A stretch of 25,897 nt of DNA from an uncultured Prevotellaceae bacterium (GCA_937877605.1 CALFJA010000109.1:1-25897); one strand, 5' to 3'; numbered from the stretch's first letter, positions 7,300-15,964 are shown. Numbers and translations: made by a program. Notes: generated by a model from the sequence alone, not told the origin.

Positions 7300-8300
7300 T
7301 GGCGATGAACAACAACCATCTGAAACAGTTTCCCATGCTCATGGCTGGCAAGAAGGTCATGTATGTACATGGATTCGGGTCGTCGGCGCAGTCGGGAACC
7401 GTAGCACTTCTGCGTCATACACTGCCCCAGACAGAGGTGGTGGCATACGACCTCCCCGTCGTTCCGCAAGAAGCCATGGCATTGCTTCGTCAAAGATGCC
7501 AGGCGGACAACCCCGACTTGATCGTCGGAACATCGATGGGTGGCATGTATGCGGAAATGCTCTATGGCTTTGACCGTGTCTTGGTGAATCCTGCTTTCAG
7601 AATGGGAGAAACCATGCGGGCACACAATCTTATGGGACTGCAACATTTCCAGAATCTCAGGCAAGACGGTGTTCAGGAATTTCTGGTCAACAAGTCCACG
7701 GTGAAGGCATATCAGGAAATGACCGAACAGTGTTTTTCGGCCATTTCATCGGAAGAAAAACAACGGGTGTTTGGACTCTTCGGGCGTTACGACGATTTGG
7801 TTGATACCTACGATTTGTTTCTCCGGCACTATCCCAATGCCATCCGTTTTGATGGTGGGCATCGCCTCGATGACAGTGCACTGCTGCACAGTGTGATACC
7901 TGTGATTCGGTGGATAGACGACCGGCAAAACCATACAGAACGGCCCTTGATACTGGTGCAGGTAGATACGCTTCGCGATGGTGCAGGCAATACTGCCTCG
8001 GCAGCCATGAAGGCATTGGAATTTCTGGCGGAGAACTATCGGGTTTGCTTTCTGGCTGGCTCGCCAACAACTGACGCGGAATACACAAGCCGTGTCAGAC
8101 TGTGGGTTGACAAGCACATGGGTGTACTGGCTTTCAACCGACTTACATTTACCAATCAGCGCGAAATGCTTCTTGCCGACTATCTTATAGCCAGGGCAGA
8201 ATGTGACGATTTCATCGGTACAACCGTGATTTTTGGCAGCGAGGAGACAAAGACATGGGAGGAAGTCCATACCTATTTCAGCCGTCTTGGCGGGCAATAG
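7299..8300 (+). CDS. YqiA/YcfP-like alpha/beta hydrolase fused to a degenerate HAD-like (NT5C-type) domain
   Basis: 333 residues. The N-terminal domain (about 18-200) is a small UPF0227/YqiA-type alpha/beta hydrolase: VHGFGSS at 23-29, nucleophile elbow GTSMGG with Ser79, and a late GGHR histidine. The C-terminal 120 residues (RPLILVQVDTLRDG onward) resemble 5'(3')-deoxyribonucleotidase-like HAD domains. However, the DxD motif reads DTL and the motif expected as DYLIDD reads DYLIAR, so HAD catalysis looks lost. The same fusion occurs in Bacteroides homologues as I remember them, so it is a conserved architecture and not a local accident. It overlaps the peptidase stop as TAATG and is therefore translationally coupled. 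Esterase or thioesterase activity is possible; the substrate is unknown. Confidence 0.8.
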   Translation: MAMNNNHLKQFPMLMAGKKVMYVHGFGSSAQSGTVALLRHTLPQTEVVAYDLPVVPQEAMALLRQRCQADNPDLIVGTSMGGMYAEMLYGFDRVLVNPAFRMGETMRAHNLMGLQHFQNLRQDGVQEFLVNKSTVKAYQEMTEQCFSAISSEEKQRVFGLFGRYDDLVDTYDLFLRHYPNAIRFDGGHRLDDSALLHSVIPVIRWIDDRQNHTERPLILVQVDTLRDGAGNTASAAMKALEFLAENYRVCFLAGSPTTDAEYTSRVRLWVDKHMGVLAFNRLTFTNQREMLLADYLIARAECDDFIGTTVIFGSEETKTWEEVHTYFSRLGGQ

Positions 8301-8360
8301 GAGGAGTGGCTGATTCTACCCGTTGGTTGTGCTGCTCCCGAATAAAAAACAACTGAAAAA

Positions 8361-8391
8361 TTTGCCAGTCAAGATATTATTCTTATCTTTG
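8361..8391 (+). promoter_or_regulatory. greA promoter (TTTG-N19-TATCTTTG)
   Basis: TTTG at 8361-8364 and TATCTTTG at 8384-8391, separated by exactly 19 nt, match the Bacteroidota housekeeping sigma consensus. The predicted start site is near 8398, giving greA a leader of about 110 nt. Confidence 0.85.
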
Positions 8392-8427
8392 TGCCCAGAG
8401 AAAAACATTGGGATCAAAATTGCGGAT

Positions 8428-8462
8428 TTTCGATATGCAAATTATCGGAACTCTTTTTTTTT
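8428..8462 (+). terminator. Terminator-like hairpin in the greA leader (possible attenuator)
   Basis: An 8-bp stem (8428-8435 with 8443-8450, including one G-U pair) with a 7-nt loop is followed after 3 nt by nine T residues (8454-8462). It lies between the promoter and the greA ATG. It has the form of a weak intrinsic terminator, so some transcripts may stop in the leader. Confidence 0.45.
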
Positions 8463-8508
8463 GTAACCCGTAAATACTAACCGTCTTAAAAACAAGAAAG
8501 GAAAGAAT

Positions 8509-8976
8509 ATGTCTTATATGTCGCAAGAAGGCTATGACGCCCTCGTCGAACAACTTCGATATCTCGAAGCAGAGGAGAGCCCTAAAGCATCAGCTGCCAT
8601 CGCCGAAGCCCGCGATAAAGGTGACTTGAGCGAGAATTCGGAGTATGAGGCCGCCAAGGAAGCACAGGTTCTTCTGCAGGGAAAGATTGACAATCTGAAG
8701 CGAACACTGGCTCAGGCGAAAGTGGTGGATGTGTCGCAGTTGCGCAGCGATGTCGTTCAGATTCTCTCTAAAGTGGAAATGACCAATGTGGACAATAACG
8801 CCAAGATGACCTACACCATCGTCAGTGAGAACGAAGCAGACCTAAGCGCAGGCAAAATCTCCATAAAGACCCCCATTGCACAGGGATTGCTCAACAAGAA
8901 AGTGGGCGATGTGGCTGAGATAACGATTCCTCGCGGAACCATCCGCCTGCGTGTTGATAAAATTACGGTAGGCTGA
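8509..8976 (+). CDS. greA: Transcription elongation factor GreA
   Basis: 155 residues, close to the usual 158. The N-terminal coiled coil carries the acidic tip segment ARDKGDLSENSEYEAAKE, which reaches through the RNA polymerase secondary channel and promotes cleavage of backtracked RNA. The C-terminal FKBP-like domain includes GDVAEITIPRGTIRLRVDKI. The start at 8509 is preceded by AAGAAAGGAAAG, a good purine-rich ribosome site. The HIT-family gene follows after 32 nt and is probably cotranscribed. The leader holds a terminator-like hairpin that may tune expression. Confidence 0.97.
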   Translation: MSYMSQEGYDALVEQLRYLEAEESPKASAAIAEARDKGDLSENSEYEAAKEAQVLLQGKIDNLKRTLAQAKVVDVSQLRSDVVQILSKVEMTNVDNNAKMTYTIVSENEADLSAGKISIKTPIAQGLLNKKVGDVAEITIPRGTIRLRVDKITVG

Positions 8977-9008
8977 CAATAGTCGAAACAGATAAATAAT
9001 TCGATAAA

Positions 9009-9407
9009 ATGGATATTTTTTCGCGTATAGCAGCAGGCGAAATCCCAAGTTACAAGTGTGCCGAGAGCGAAGAGTTCTATGCTTTTCTGGACATCAATCC
9101 AGTTGTTAAGGGACACACGCTGGTCATTCCTCGCCGGGAAGTGGACTACATCTTCGATATGGACGACGACGAGTTGGCTCGTTACCAGGTGTTTGCCAAG
9201 AAAGTGGCGAAGGCCGTGAAAGAGGCGTTTCCCTGCAAGAAAGTGGCTCAGATAGTACTGGGTCTGGAAGTTCCTCACGCCCATATACATTTAATTCCGA
9301 TGCAGACAGAGTCCGATGCGGACTTCCGCAAGCCGAAACTGTGTTTCACTGCCGAGGAGTTTGAGACCATAGCCGCCCGCATCCGTGGTGCTTTCGAGCA
9401 GTTGTAA
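9009..9407 (+). CDS. HIT family protein (histidine triad nucleotide-binding)
   Basis: 132 residues. The catalytic triad motif HAHIHLIP gives His90, His92 and His94, and the N-terminal FSRIAAGEIPSYK with FLDINPVVKGHTLVIPRRE is typical of Hint-type members. Hint proteins hydrolyse AMP-phosphoramidates and acyl-adenylates in the cytoplasm; the physiological substrate in Bacteroidota is not established. It lies 32 nt after greA on the same strand and has no clear promoter of its own. Confidence 0.95.
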   Translation: MDIFSRIAAGEIPSYKCAESEEFYAFLDINPVVKGHTLVIPRREVDYIFDMDDDELARYQVFAKKVAKAVKEAFPCKKVAQIVLGLEVPHAHIHLIPMQTESDADFRKPKLCFTAEEFETIAARIRGAFEQL

Positions 9408-9461
9408 GCAACCATCTGCAATCAGCATTGGCGTAGTTTGAAAAGCACTACTTATCCGACC

Positions 9462-9551
9462 GTTTTCCGAAAGAGGCCCAAATGCAATGCATTTGGGCCT
9501 CTTTCGTGTTGTATTTGGGCCTCTTTTGGAGTGCGTTTGAGGCCCAATTGT
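9462..9551. repeat. Palindromic intergenic repeat, copy 2
   Basis: Hairpin 1 is a perfect 19-bp inverted repeat with a single-base centre (9468-9486 and 9488-9506, centre 9487). Hairpin 2 is a perfect 9-bp stem (9515-9523 with 9539-9547, 15-nt loop). It aligns without gaps to copy 1 at 2211-2300 in the same orientation. It sits between the convergent HIT and M16 genes, where it could stop transcription from both sides, although there is no T-tract. Confidence 0.85.
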
Positions 9552-9618
9552 AAAATGTTGCAAGTCAAATGGTTACACGGCCGATTTTACAATAGCCAAT
9601 AACCATTAGCCATTAAGG

Positions 9619-12489
9619 TCATTTGTAGATGTCTTCTTTCTTCAGTTCAACGATTTTCCCGTATTTGGCAAGGGCGTTCATGTCAGTGAGCTTCTTGTCG
9701 CCAACGATGATCCAGACACGGTTCTTGTTGCTGGCGATCTGCTGCTGGAAGAACTGTATGACATCATTGGAACTTACCGAAGGAAGAATACGGGCTACAT
9801 CTGCTTGGTAGTCTTTCGTATAACCCCGCATGCGCATATTGGCAACATAGGCAGGTATGTTCCTGAATGTGGGATAGGAGTTCTGGATGTCGCTGAGTAT
9901 GCTCTGGCGGGCCGATGCCAGATTTTCCTCCTTCATGGGCATTTCGCGCAGCAGGGAGTCGATGGTGGCAACCACTTCAAGGGTTTTGTCGGCCTGTGTG
10001 CCAGTCGCCGTAAAGTAGGCCATGGGCTCCTGAGAATGAGTGGCAAGGCTGGTTGTTATTCCTCTGCCGCTGGTGGAGTAGGCCAGCGAGCGGAATTCGC
10101 GGATGTTCTGGAACAAGATCGACGACATTCCTCCGCCGAAATATTCTTCCCAGAGGTTAAAGACGGTTCGCTCTTCTCTCGTGGGTAGCGGGCGGATTCC
10201 GTCGTAGCTGACAACATAGTTCTGCCGCGACTTGGGCACATCATAGAAAAACACGGTAGGTTCCGAATACTGTTGCAAAGGCCGGAAGGTGTCGGCTTGT
10301 GGCCGTTTGCATTGGTCAAGTGGGAGTGTTTGCTGCGACAAGGCTGCTACTTCCTGTGCAGACAACTTCCCACAGTAGAGAATCTCGCAGTCGTATTGCT
10401 GTACTTCGCGGAAGAGACTCAACAGTTCTTCGCTCTTAAGGTTCTTGATTTCCTTCTTCGACAGTTGGGTGAGATAACTCGACTTGCTGCCATATGCCAC
10501 TTTATGGAGCATAGGTGCAATCACATCATCCTTTTGTTTGCCGAAGCTTTTGCGGTCTACCTTGTCGGCATCCTTTGCCTCTTCGAGTGCTTCTTCGTCG
10601 CCCTTGGCTGAACGGAGGAAGTGTGCCAGCAGTTGCAAGGCAGGTTTCAGTTGGCGGTCGGGTCCTGTCAGGCTGATTTTGAACCGCTCGTCTCCTTGTT
10701 CCACCGCCATCGTGGTGCCGATTTGCTGCCAGGCCTGTTCCAGTTGCTGCTTCTTCAGTGAATCTGTCCCAAGAGCATTCAAGTAGTCTGCCAGCACAGC
10801 CAGTTTCGGTGTGTGCAGTTTTCCATCCTTGTAGCGTAGCACGAATGTGAAGACATCGTTCATGGGATTCTCCTTATGGAACAAGGTGACATGGTCGTTC
10901 ATCTTCAGCGTTGTCAGGTCTTTCTCGAAATCGACGGTGCGGATAGTTGCTTCCTTCACAGGAATTTGTTCCAGTTGCAGGGCGAAATCCGACTTCGCAT
11001 CCATGTTCTTCGGGGCAATGGGTTTATAGCCAGGCTGCTTGAGCGTTTCCTTGTCGGGGGAACCGTATTTCTTCGAGAATACAAAATGGTTGGCCCCATA
11101 GTACTTTTTTGCAGCAGCCACTACATCTTCTTTTGTCACGCCCTTGATTTTCTCTGTCTTGTCAAGTACATCCTGCCACGAACGGCCTTTGGAGAAAGCA
11201 TCTATCATCAGTTGTGAGCGTTGGTCGATGGACTCCAGTTCCAGTTGGGCTTCCATCAGCATTTCCTGTTTCAGGGTCTCTAACTGCTCCGCGCTGAAGT
11301 TGCCGTCCATTATCTTTTGAATCTGCTGCATGACATACCCCTCGGCAGTCTTCATCTTGCCCAGCAGTTTCGGGACGATGAGTATGATGGAACTGCCTGC
11401 GTCGTCCAGTGCAACATTCATGGCACCGGCCATCATCACCTTGTGTTCGTGCATCAGCGAATCCAACAGACCGGCCTTTTCGTTGAAGAGCAGTTTGTTA
11501 GCCAGTTCCAGCGCACGGGCATCAGGTTCAAAATCGGTGGGCGCCTTGTAGACCAGGGCCTCTATGTTGATTATCGGGATGGGCAGTTTTATCTCACAGC
11601 CCTCTCCTGCTGCAATATCTGGCATGGGGCTGTAGCCACGCTTCGGGACGGGACCTGTCTGCACGCGGCCGAAAGTCTGCTCCAGCAAGGCCGTCAGGCT
11701 TTCGTCGACTGTAATGTCACCACTGAGGATGAGTCCCATGTTCGGGGCGACATAGTATTTCTGATAGAAGGCAGCCATGTCCGACAGGCGTGGATTCTTC
11801 AGGTTTTCGGTAGACCCGATTATGGGATATGCATAGGGTTGTGTCTTGAAAATGGCACCGAATACCTTTTCCTGTGCATTGCCAATCATGCCGTCGGCAG
11901 CACGGTTCTTTTCTTCATAGACATTTTCCAGTTCTCCCTGGAAGCCGCGGAATACGGGGGTGATGAGACGCTCGGAGTTCAGCCAGCACCACTGTTCCAT
12001 GAACTGTGGCAGGAACGAGTTGTGGTAGAAAGTCAGGTCGTAGCTGGTGCCGGCATTCAAGCCGCTGCCTCCGTACTTGGAAATCAGGCGGTTGAATTCG
12101 TTGGGAATCATATAGTCGGCCGCTTTCAGGCTCAACTCGTTGATGTGTTGCTGAATCTTGGCATGCACAGCCTCGTCCTTGGTCTGGCTCAGGAGGTCGT
12201 ACTGGGCAGAGATGCTGTCAAGCCAAACTTTTTCCTGCTGGTAGTCGATGGTCCCCAGGCGGTCGGTGCCCTTGAACATGATATGCTCAAAGTAGTGGGC
12301 AATACCCGTATTGGGGCAGTCCTTGGCTCCGGCTTTCACCACGACGGCACCAAACACCTTCGGCTGTGAGTGGTCCTCGTTCAGCCAGACCGTCATACCG
12401 TTACTCAGTTTCAACTCTTTTACCTGCAATTGTGCATTGGCGCATAAACTTGCCAGCGCTGCAATTAAAAAGACAATACTCCGTTTCAT
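9619..12489 (-). CDS. M16 family zinc metallopeptidase (two-half, pitrilysin-like), exported
   Basis: 956 residues. A signal peptide (MKRSIVFLIAALASLCANAQ) indicates export to the periplasm or outer membrane. The inverted zinc motif HxxEH is HYFEH (His65, Glu68, His69), followed by ELENVYEEKNR, which supplies the distal Glu ligand. Residues to about 500 form the active half; the rest is the second M16 half (YDGIRPLPTREERTVFNLWEEYFGGGMSSILFQNIREF), which lacks HxxEH and helps bind substrate. M16 enzymes degrade peptides inside a closed chamber. It is a single-gene unit: a bidirectional terminator separates it from manC upstream, and the repeat lies downstream. Substrate is unknown. Confidence 0.93.
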   Translation of the reverse strand: MKRSIVFLIAALASLCANAQLQVKELKLSNGMTVWLNEDHSQPKVFGAVVVKAGAKDCPNTGIAHYFEHIMFKGTDRLGTIDYQQEKVWLDSISAQYDLLSQTKDEAVHAKIQQHINELSLKAADYMIPNEFNRLISKYGGSGLNAGTSYDLTFYHNSFLPQFMEQWCWLNSERLITPVFRGFQGELENVYEEKNRAADGMIGNAQEKVFGAIFKTQPYAYPIIGSTENLKNPRLSDMAAFYQKYYVAPNMGLILSGDITVDESLTALLEQTFGRVQTGPVPKRGYSPMPDIAAGEGCEIKLPIPIINIEALVYKAPTDFEPDARALELANKLLFNEKAGLLDSLMHEHKVMMAGAMNVALDDAGSSIILIVPKLLGKMKTAEGYVMQQIQKIMDGNFSAEQLETLKQEMLMEAQLELESIDQRSQLMIDAFSKGRSWQDVLDKTEKIKGVTKEDVVAAAKKYYGANHFVFSKKYGSPDKETLKQPGYKPIAPKNMDAKSDFALQLEQIPVKEATIRTVDFEKDLTTLKMNDHVTLFHKENPMNDVFTFVLRYKDGKLHTPKLAVLADYLNALGTDSLKKQQLEQAWQQIGTTMAVEQGDERFKISLTGPDRQLKPALQLLAHFLRSAKGDEEALEEAKDADKVDRKSFGKQKDDVIAPMLHKVAYGSKSSYLTQLSKKEIKNLKSEELLSLFREVQQYDCEILYCGKLSAQEVAALSQQTLPLDQCKRPQADTFRPLQQYSEPTVFFYDVPKSRQNYVVSYDGIRPLPTREERTVFNLWEEYFGGGMSSILFQNIREFRSLAYSTSGRGITTSLATHSQEPMAYFTATGTQADKTLEVVATIDSLLREMPMKEENLASARQSILSDIQNSYPTFRNIPAYVANMRMRGYTKDYQADVARILPSVSSNDVIQFFQQQIASNKNRVWIIVGDKKLTDMNALAKYGKIVELKKEDIYK

Positions 12490-12572
12490 ATAGCTATTTA
12501 TAATAATTTACCAGTGCAAAAAATACAATTTTATCAGTAGACGGACTCTGAAAAGAAGGTAAAATAACATTA

Positions 12573-12611
12573 AAGAAGGTTGCCACACAAATGGGCAACC
12601 TTCTTCTTTTT
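12573..12611. terminator. Bidirectional intrinsic terminator between manC and the M16 gene
   Basis: A perfect 12-bp stem (12573-12584 with 12594-12605) encloses a 9-nt loop. A T-rich run follows on the plus strand (CTTTTTTG), and the minus-strand exit reads TTTAATGTTATTTT. It lies just after the manC stop (12628, minus), so its job is to end manC transcription. Confidence 0.8.
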
Positions 12612-12627
12612 TGTCTGTTCAGAGTGC

Positions 12628-13713
12628 TTAGATGTAGTCGTCACCCTTGAGCAGCTGTATTTCGTTGATATATTTGCGGATGGTTTTCGATGAGTCTTCC
12701 TTCGGACAGATGAGCAACACATTGCCGTGTTCGGCCACGATGTAGCCGTCCAATCCGCTAATTACGGCAAAGCGGTCTTTCGGCAGTTTGACAACATTGT
12801 TCCTGGCTTTGTCGAAATACACTTCCGAGTCGATGGTCACATTGTCGTCCTCAGTCTGTTGCATGGCCTCGTAGATGCTGTGCCAGGTTCCCAAGTCATC
12901 CCAGCCGAAGTGGCAGGGCATGACATAGACATTGTCGAGGGGTTCAAGAATGCCGCGCTCAATGGAGATGTTGGGATAGCGCGGGAAGTTTTCCTGCATG
13001 TAGGCGTACTCATCCTCGAGCGTGGCAAAGTGTTTTTCGTAGACATGCCGGCGCAATATGTCGGGAAGAATCTTGTCGAAGCATTCGGACAGGAAGGCGA
13101 ACTTGGCGGCGAAGATGCCGGTGTTCCAATAGAATTCGCCGCTCTCCATGAAGATTTTTGCAAACTCCCGCTCCGGTTTCTCCGTGAAGGATTTGACATG
13201 ATAGAGTCCTTCCTGCTGTTCCCCTTCTATCTGGATATAGCCGTAGCCAGGCTCGGGACGGCTGGGCTTGATGCCCATGCAGATGAGGCCGTGTACCTTT
13301 TCTGCCAGTTCGAAGGCATGCTTCACATCTGTTTCGAAATGTTCGGTGTCGGTCATGGCCTGATCCGACGGTGAGACAATCACGCAGGCGTCCTTGTTTT
13401 CGTGCAGGATGCGGTAGGAAGCCCATGCCAGCGAGGGAACGGTGTTGCGGTGAACGGGCTCGGCAATGACATTGTCTGGTGACACTTCGGGCAGTTGTTC
13501 CTGAACAAAATGCAGGTAGTCGATGTTGGTAATGACGAAAATCTGACTTTCGGGGAGTATGCGTCGGAACCGGTCGTAGGTCTGTTGCAGTTGTGTGCGG
13601 CCCACTCCGAAGAAATCGTCAAACTGTTTCGGGGCATTCTGTCGGCTGCACGGCCACAAGCGACGGCCCTTTCCTCCTGCAAGAATCACACAATAGGCAT
13701 TGTTTAGATTCAT
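12628..13713 (-). CDS. manC: Mannose-1-phosphate guanylyltransferase
   Basis: 361 residues, the single-domain form without the phosphomannose isomerase domain of longer ManC proteins. The nucleotidyltransferase signature VILAGGKGRRLWPCSR lies at about residues 9-24, with APKQF next. Later SFTEKPE and YWNTGIFAAK are sugar-phosphate-site segments of the family. It makes GDP-mannose from mannose-1-phosphate and GTP for surface polysaccharide or glycoprotein synthesis. It stands alone with a strong promoter and its own terminator, and is not inside a polysaccharide cluster. Confidence 0.94.
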   Translation of the reverse strand: MNLNNAYCVILAGGKGRRLWPCSRQNAPKQFDDFFGVGRTQLQQTYDRFRRILPESQIFVITNIDYLHFVQEQLPEVSPDNVIAEPVHRNTVPSLAWASYRILHENKDACVIVSPSDQAMTDTEHFETDVKHAFELAEKVHGLICMGIKPSRPEPGYGYIQIEGEQQEGLYHVKSFTEKPEREFAKIFMESGEFYWNTGIFAAKFAFLSECFDKILPDILRRHVYEKHFATLEDEYAYMQENFPRYPNISIERGILEPLDNVYVMPCHFGWDDLGTWHSIYEAMQQTEDDNVTIDSEVYFDKARNNVVKLPKDRFAVISGLDGYIVAEHGNVLLICPKEDSSKTIRKYINEIQLLKGDDYI

Positions 13714-13738
13714 GAATATGCGATATTAGAATGTTAGG

Positions 13739-13761
13739 TTACAAGATTGTTTATCTTGTAA
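13739..13761. promoter_or_regulatory. Perfect dyad TTACAAGAT-N5-ATCTTGTAA over the manC start site
   Basis: Nine-base arms at 13739-13747 and 13753-13761 separated by TGTTT. The dyad starts 2 nt downstream of the manC -7 box (13764-13771) and covers the predicted transcription start. It could be a repressor operator or a 5'-end RNA hairpin. Confidence 0.5.
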
Positions 13762-13763
13762 GA

Positions 13764-13795
13764 CAAAGGTAAACTAACATTTTAGATATAGCAAA
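13764..13795 (-). promoter_or_regulatory. manC promoter (TTTG-N20-TACCTTTG)
   Basis: On the minus strand the -33 box TTTG (13792-13795) and -7 box TACCTTTG (13764-13771) are separated by 20 nt, fitting the Bacteroidota consensus. The start site would be near 13757 and the leader about 45 nt. Confidence 0.82.
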
Positions 13796-13856
13796 TAATT
13801 GCGCACAAAAAGCGTGTTTTTACTTCTCACATTTTTTCAGCACTTCCCTTGGAATG

Positions 13857-13893
13857 AAAAAATCCCCCGCATCTGTGCATACGGGGGATTTTT
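13857..13893 (-). terminator. Intrinsic terminator of dsbD
   Basis: A strong stem (13858-13869 with 13882-13893), with five G-C pairs plus flanking A-T pairs, lies 22 nt after the dsbD stop. On the minus strand the stem ends in a run of six T residues (13857-13862). Confidence 0.85.
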
Positions 13894-13915
13894 CTTTGCA
13901 GGATGTGTGGGAAGG

Positions 13916-15937
13916 CTATTTTCCCGAGTATGCTTTCAGTCCGCTTTTCAGGAACGCAATGTATTTATCCGCATTCTCGTTGTAACTGTAGGGAGGTGCC
14001 AGCAGGTGGCCGTCGTTGTCCAGGAGGACATAGAAGGGTTGCGTGTTGGCTCCGAACTTATGTGCCTGGAGGTAGCTCCACTTCTGTCCCACGGTGCGCA
14101 GGGTGCGTTTCTCGCCATTGAACTCCACTTCTTCGGGTTCCGGCAGCAGGTTCTTGTCATCGACAAAGAGTGTTATCAATACATAGTCGTCCTGTAGCAT
14201 TCTTGCCACTTCCTTGTTAGTCCACACGGCAGCCTCCATCTTGCGGCAGTTGACACACCCGAATCCGGAGAAGTCGACGAACACCGGCTTTCCCGATTGC
14301 CTGGCCGCAGCCATTCCCTGGTCGTAATCGTTGTAGGCAGCGTGTACTTCTTGCTTGTCCAGATTGAAGTCCTGCGTCCACATAGGGGGTGCAAATGCAC
14401 TGACGGCCTTGCATGGTGCGCCCCACAGACCTGGGATCATATAGACTGCGAAGGCCAGGGAGAGCATGCCAAACATGATGCACGGCACTGGCATTACGCG
14501 GCTCTTGCCGTCGGTTCCGTCGCTGGGGAAGACGAGTTTGCCTATGAGATAGAGTCCGAGCAGTCCGAAGATGACAATCCACAGGGAGAGGAACACCTCT
14601 CGGTCGAGCAGCCGCCAGCCGTAGGCCAGGTCGGCAACGGAGAAGAACTTCAGTGCGAAGGCCAGTTCGATGAATCCGAGCGATACCTTTATAATGTTCA
14701 TCCACGCGCCTGACTTTGGTGCCTGCTTGAGCCAGGAGGGGAAGAGTGCGAACAGCGTGAAGGGCAATGCCAGTGCCACGGCGAACCCGAGCATGCCGAT
14801 GGCGGGGCTCAGCCATTCGCCGGAGGTGACGCTCTGCACCAGGAGCAGCCCCACGATGGGGGCCGTGCAGGAGAACGATACCAGTGCCAGTGTGAACGCC
14901 ATGAGGAAGATGCTGAGCAGACCTGTGGTGTTGCTGGCCTTCTGATCCATCTTGTTTCCCCAGGAAGACGGCAGCCGGATTTCAAACCATCCGAAGAAAC
15001 TCAGGGCAAAAATCACCAGAAGTGCAAAGAGGAAGAGGTTGAACCACACATTGGTCGACATGGCGTTGAGGGTGTCCGGTCCGAAGAGTGCCGTCACAAG
15101 GAGGCCCAGTCCGAGGTAGATGACGATGATGGAGATGCCGTAGGTGATGGCATCGCCGATGGCTTTGCCGCGCTCTTTGGTCCGCTTTAGGAAGAAACTG
15201 ACGGTCATGGGGATGATGGGCCACACGCAGGGGGTGAACAAGGCGAGCAGTCCGCCCAGGAACCCGGTGAGGAAGATGTACCACAGCGACTTCTTTCCGG
15301 CATCGTCGGCATCGGTTCCGCTCAGTTGTGCTGCTTTCACGGGTTGCCACCAGAGGTTTCTTTCGGCGGCATCGACTGCCACGGCAGCACTGTCGGCCGC
15401 CTCTGCAGGTGCTTCCTCCGCCTGTTCGGTGTCTTGCGCTGCATCTTTCGGGTCTTCCTTCTCGGCCTCGGCGCCGGCCACTGCAGGCGACTTCCCGTTT
15501 TGCTTGAACGCAACTTCTTGCGGGGCGGAGCATTCCGTGTCGTTGCACCCTCCGTATTCCAGCACGCAGTCGATGGCGTATTGCGGTTTGGTGAAGCGGA
15601 CTTTCTGCACGAACTGCACGCTGTTTTCAAAATAGCGCGTCTCGGCCTGGAACACGGGGTCGAACTTCTTTATCTCATTTCCCCGTGCCTTCAAGCCTCC
15701 GACGGTCTCAACGCCGTCGAGTTTGACAGGTGCGAATGATGCTTCTATCGGCCCGGCGCCGTTCATGTTGGTGGAATAGACATGCCAGCCGGGCAGTATC
15801 TTTCCGTCGAAGACAATCTCGCCTTCCGCCGTGCCGTTTGTTTTCAGTTGTGCCTTGAAGTTGGCCGGGGAGACCATCTGGGCTGAGGCTAGGCATGTCA
15901 GTGTCAGTGCCGTCAGCAAGAGAAGCATCTTTTTCAT
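13916..15937 (-). CDS. dsbD: Thiol:disulfide interchange protein DsbD (cytochrome c biogenesis/reductant transporter)
   Basis: 673 residues from the ATG at 15937, chosen because MKKMLLLLTALTLTCLASAQ is a clear signal peptide. The open frame continues upstream to 16156, but that part is non-coding in character and crosses the promoter. Residues about 20-150 form the periplasmic alpha domain, with a Cys pair in GGCNDTECSAPQE. Then come about eight transmembrane segments carrying the membrane cysteines (FTPCVWPIIPM and SFSCTAPIVG). A C-terminal thioredoxin domain has the active site GCVNCRKME. DsbD passes electrons from cytoplasmic thioredoxin to periplasmic thiol proteins. A linker rich in Ala and Glu (about 160-200) joins the alpha domain to the membrane core. 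A terminator follows the gene. Confidence 0.94.
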   Translation of the reverse strand: MKKMLLLLTALTLTCLASAQMVSPANFKAQLKTNGTAEGEIVFDGKILPGWHVYSTNMNGAGPIEASFAPVKLDGVETVGGLKARGNEIKKFDPVFQAETRYFENSVQFVQKVRFTKPQYAIDCVLEYGGCNDTECSAPQEVAFKQNGKSPAVAGAEAEKEDPKDAAQDTEQAEEAPAEAADSAAVAVDAAERNLWWQPVKAAQLSGTDADDAGKKSLWYIFLTGFLGGLLALFTPCVWPIIPMTVSFFLKRTKERGKAIGDAITYGISIIVIYLGLGLLVTALFGPDTLNAMSTNVWFNLFLFALLVIFALSFFGWFEIRLPSSWGNKMDQKASNTTGLLSIFLMAFTLALVSFSCTAPIVGLLLVQSVTSGEWLSPAIGMLGFAVALALPFTLFALFPSWLKQAPKSGAWMNIIKVSLGFIELAFALKFFSVADLAYGWRLLDREVFLSLWIVIFGLLGLYLIGKLVFPSDGTDGKSRVMPVPCIMFGMLSLAFAVYMIPGLWGAPCKAVSAFAPPMWTQDFNLDKQEVHAAYNDYDQGMAAARQSGKPVFVDFSGFGCVNCRKMEAAVWTNKEVARMLQDDYVLITLFVDDKNLLPEPEEVEFNGEKRTLRTVGQKWSYLQAHKFGANTQPFYVLLDNDGHLLAPPYSYNENADKYIAFLKSGLKAYSGK

Positions 15938-15964
15938 TGTCGGTAAGTATTTTTTTCCTTGCCG

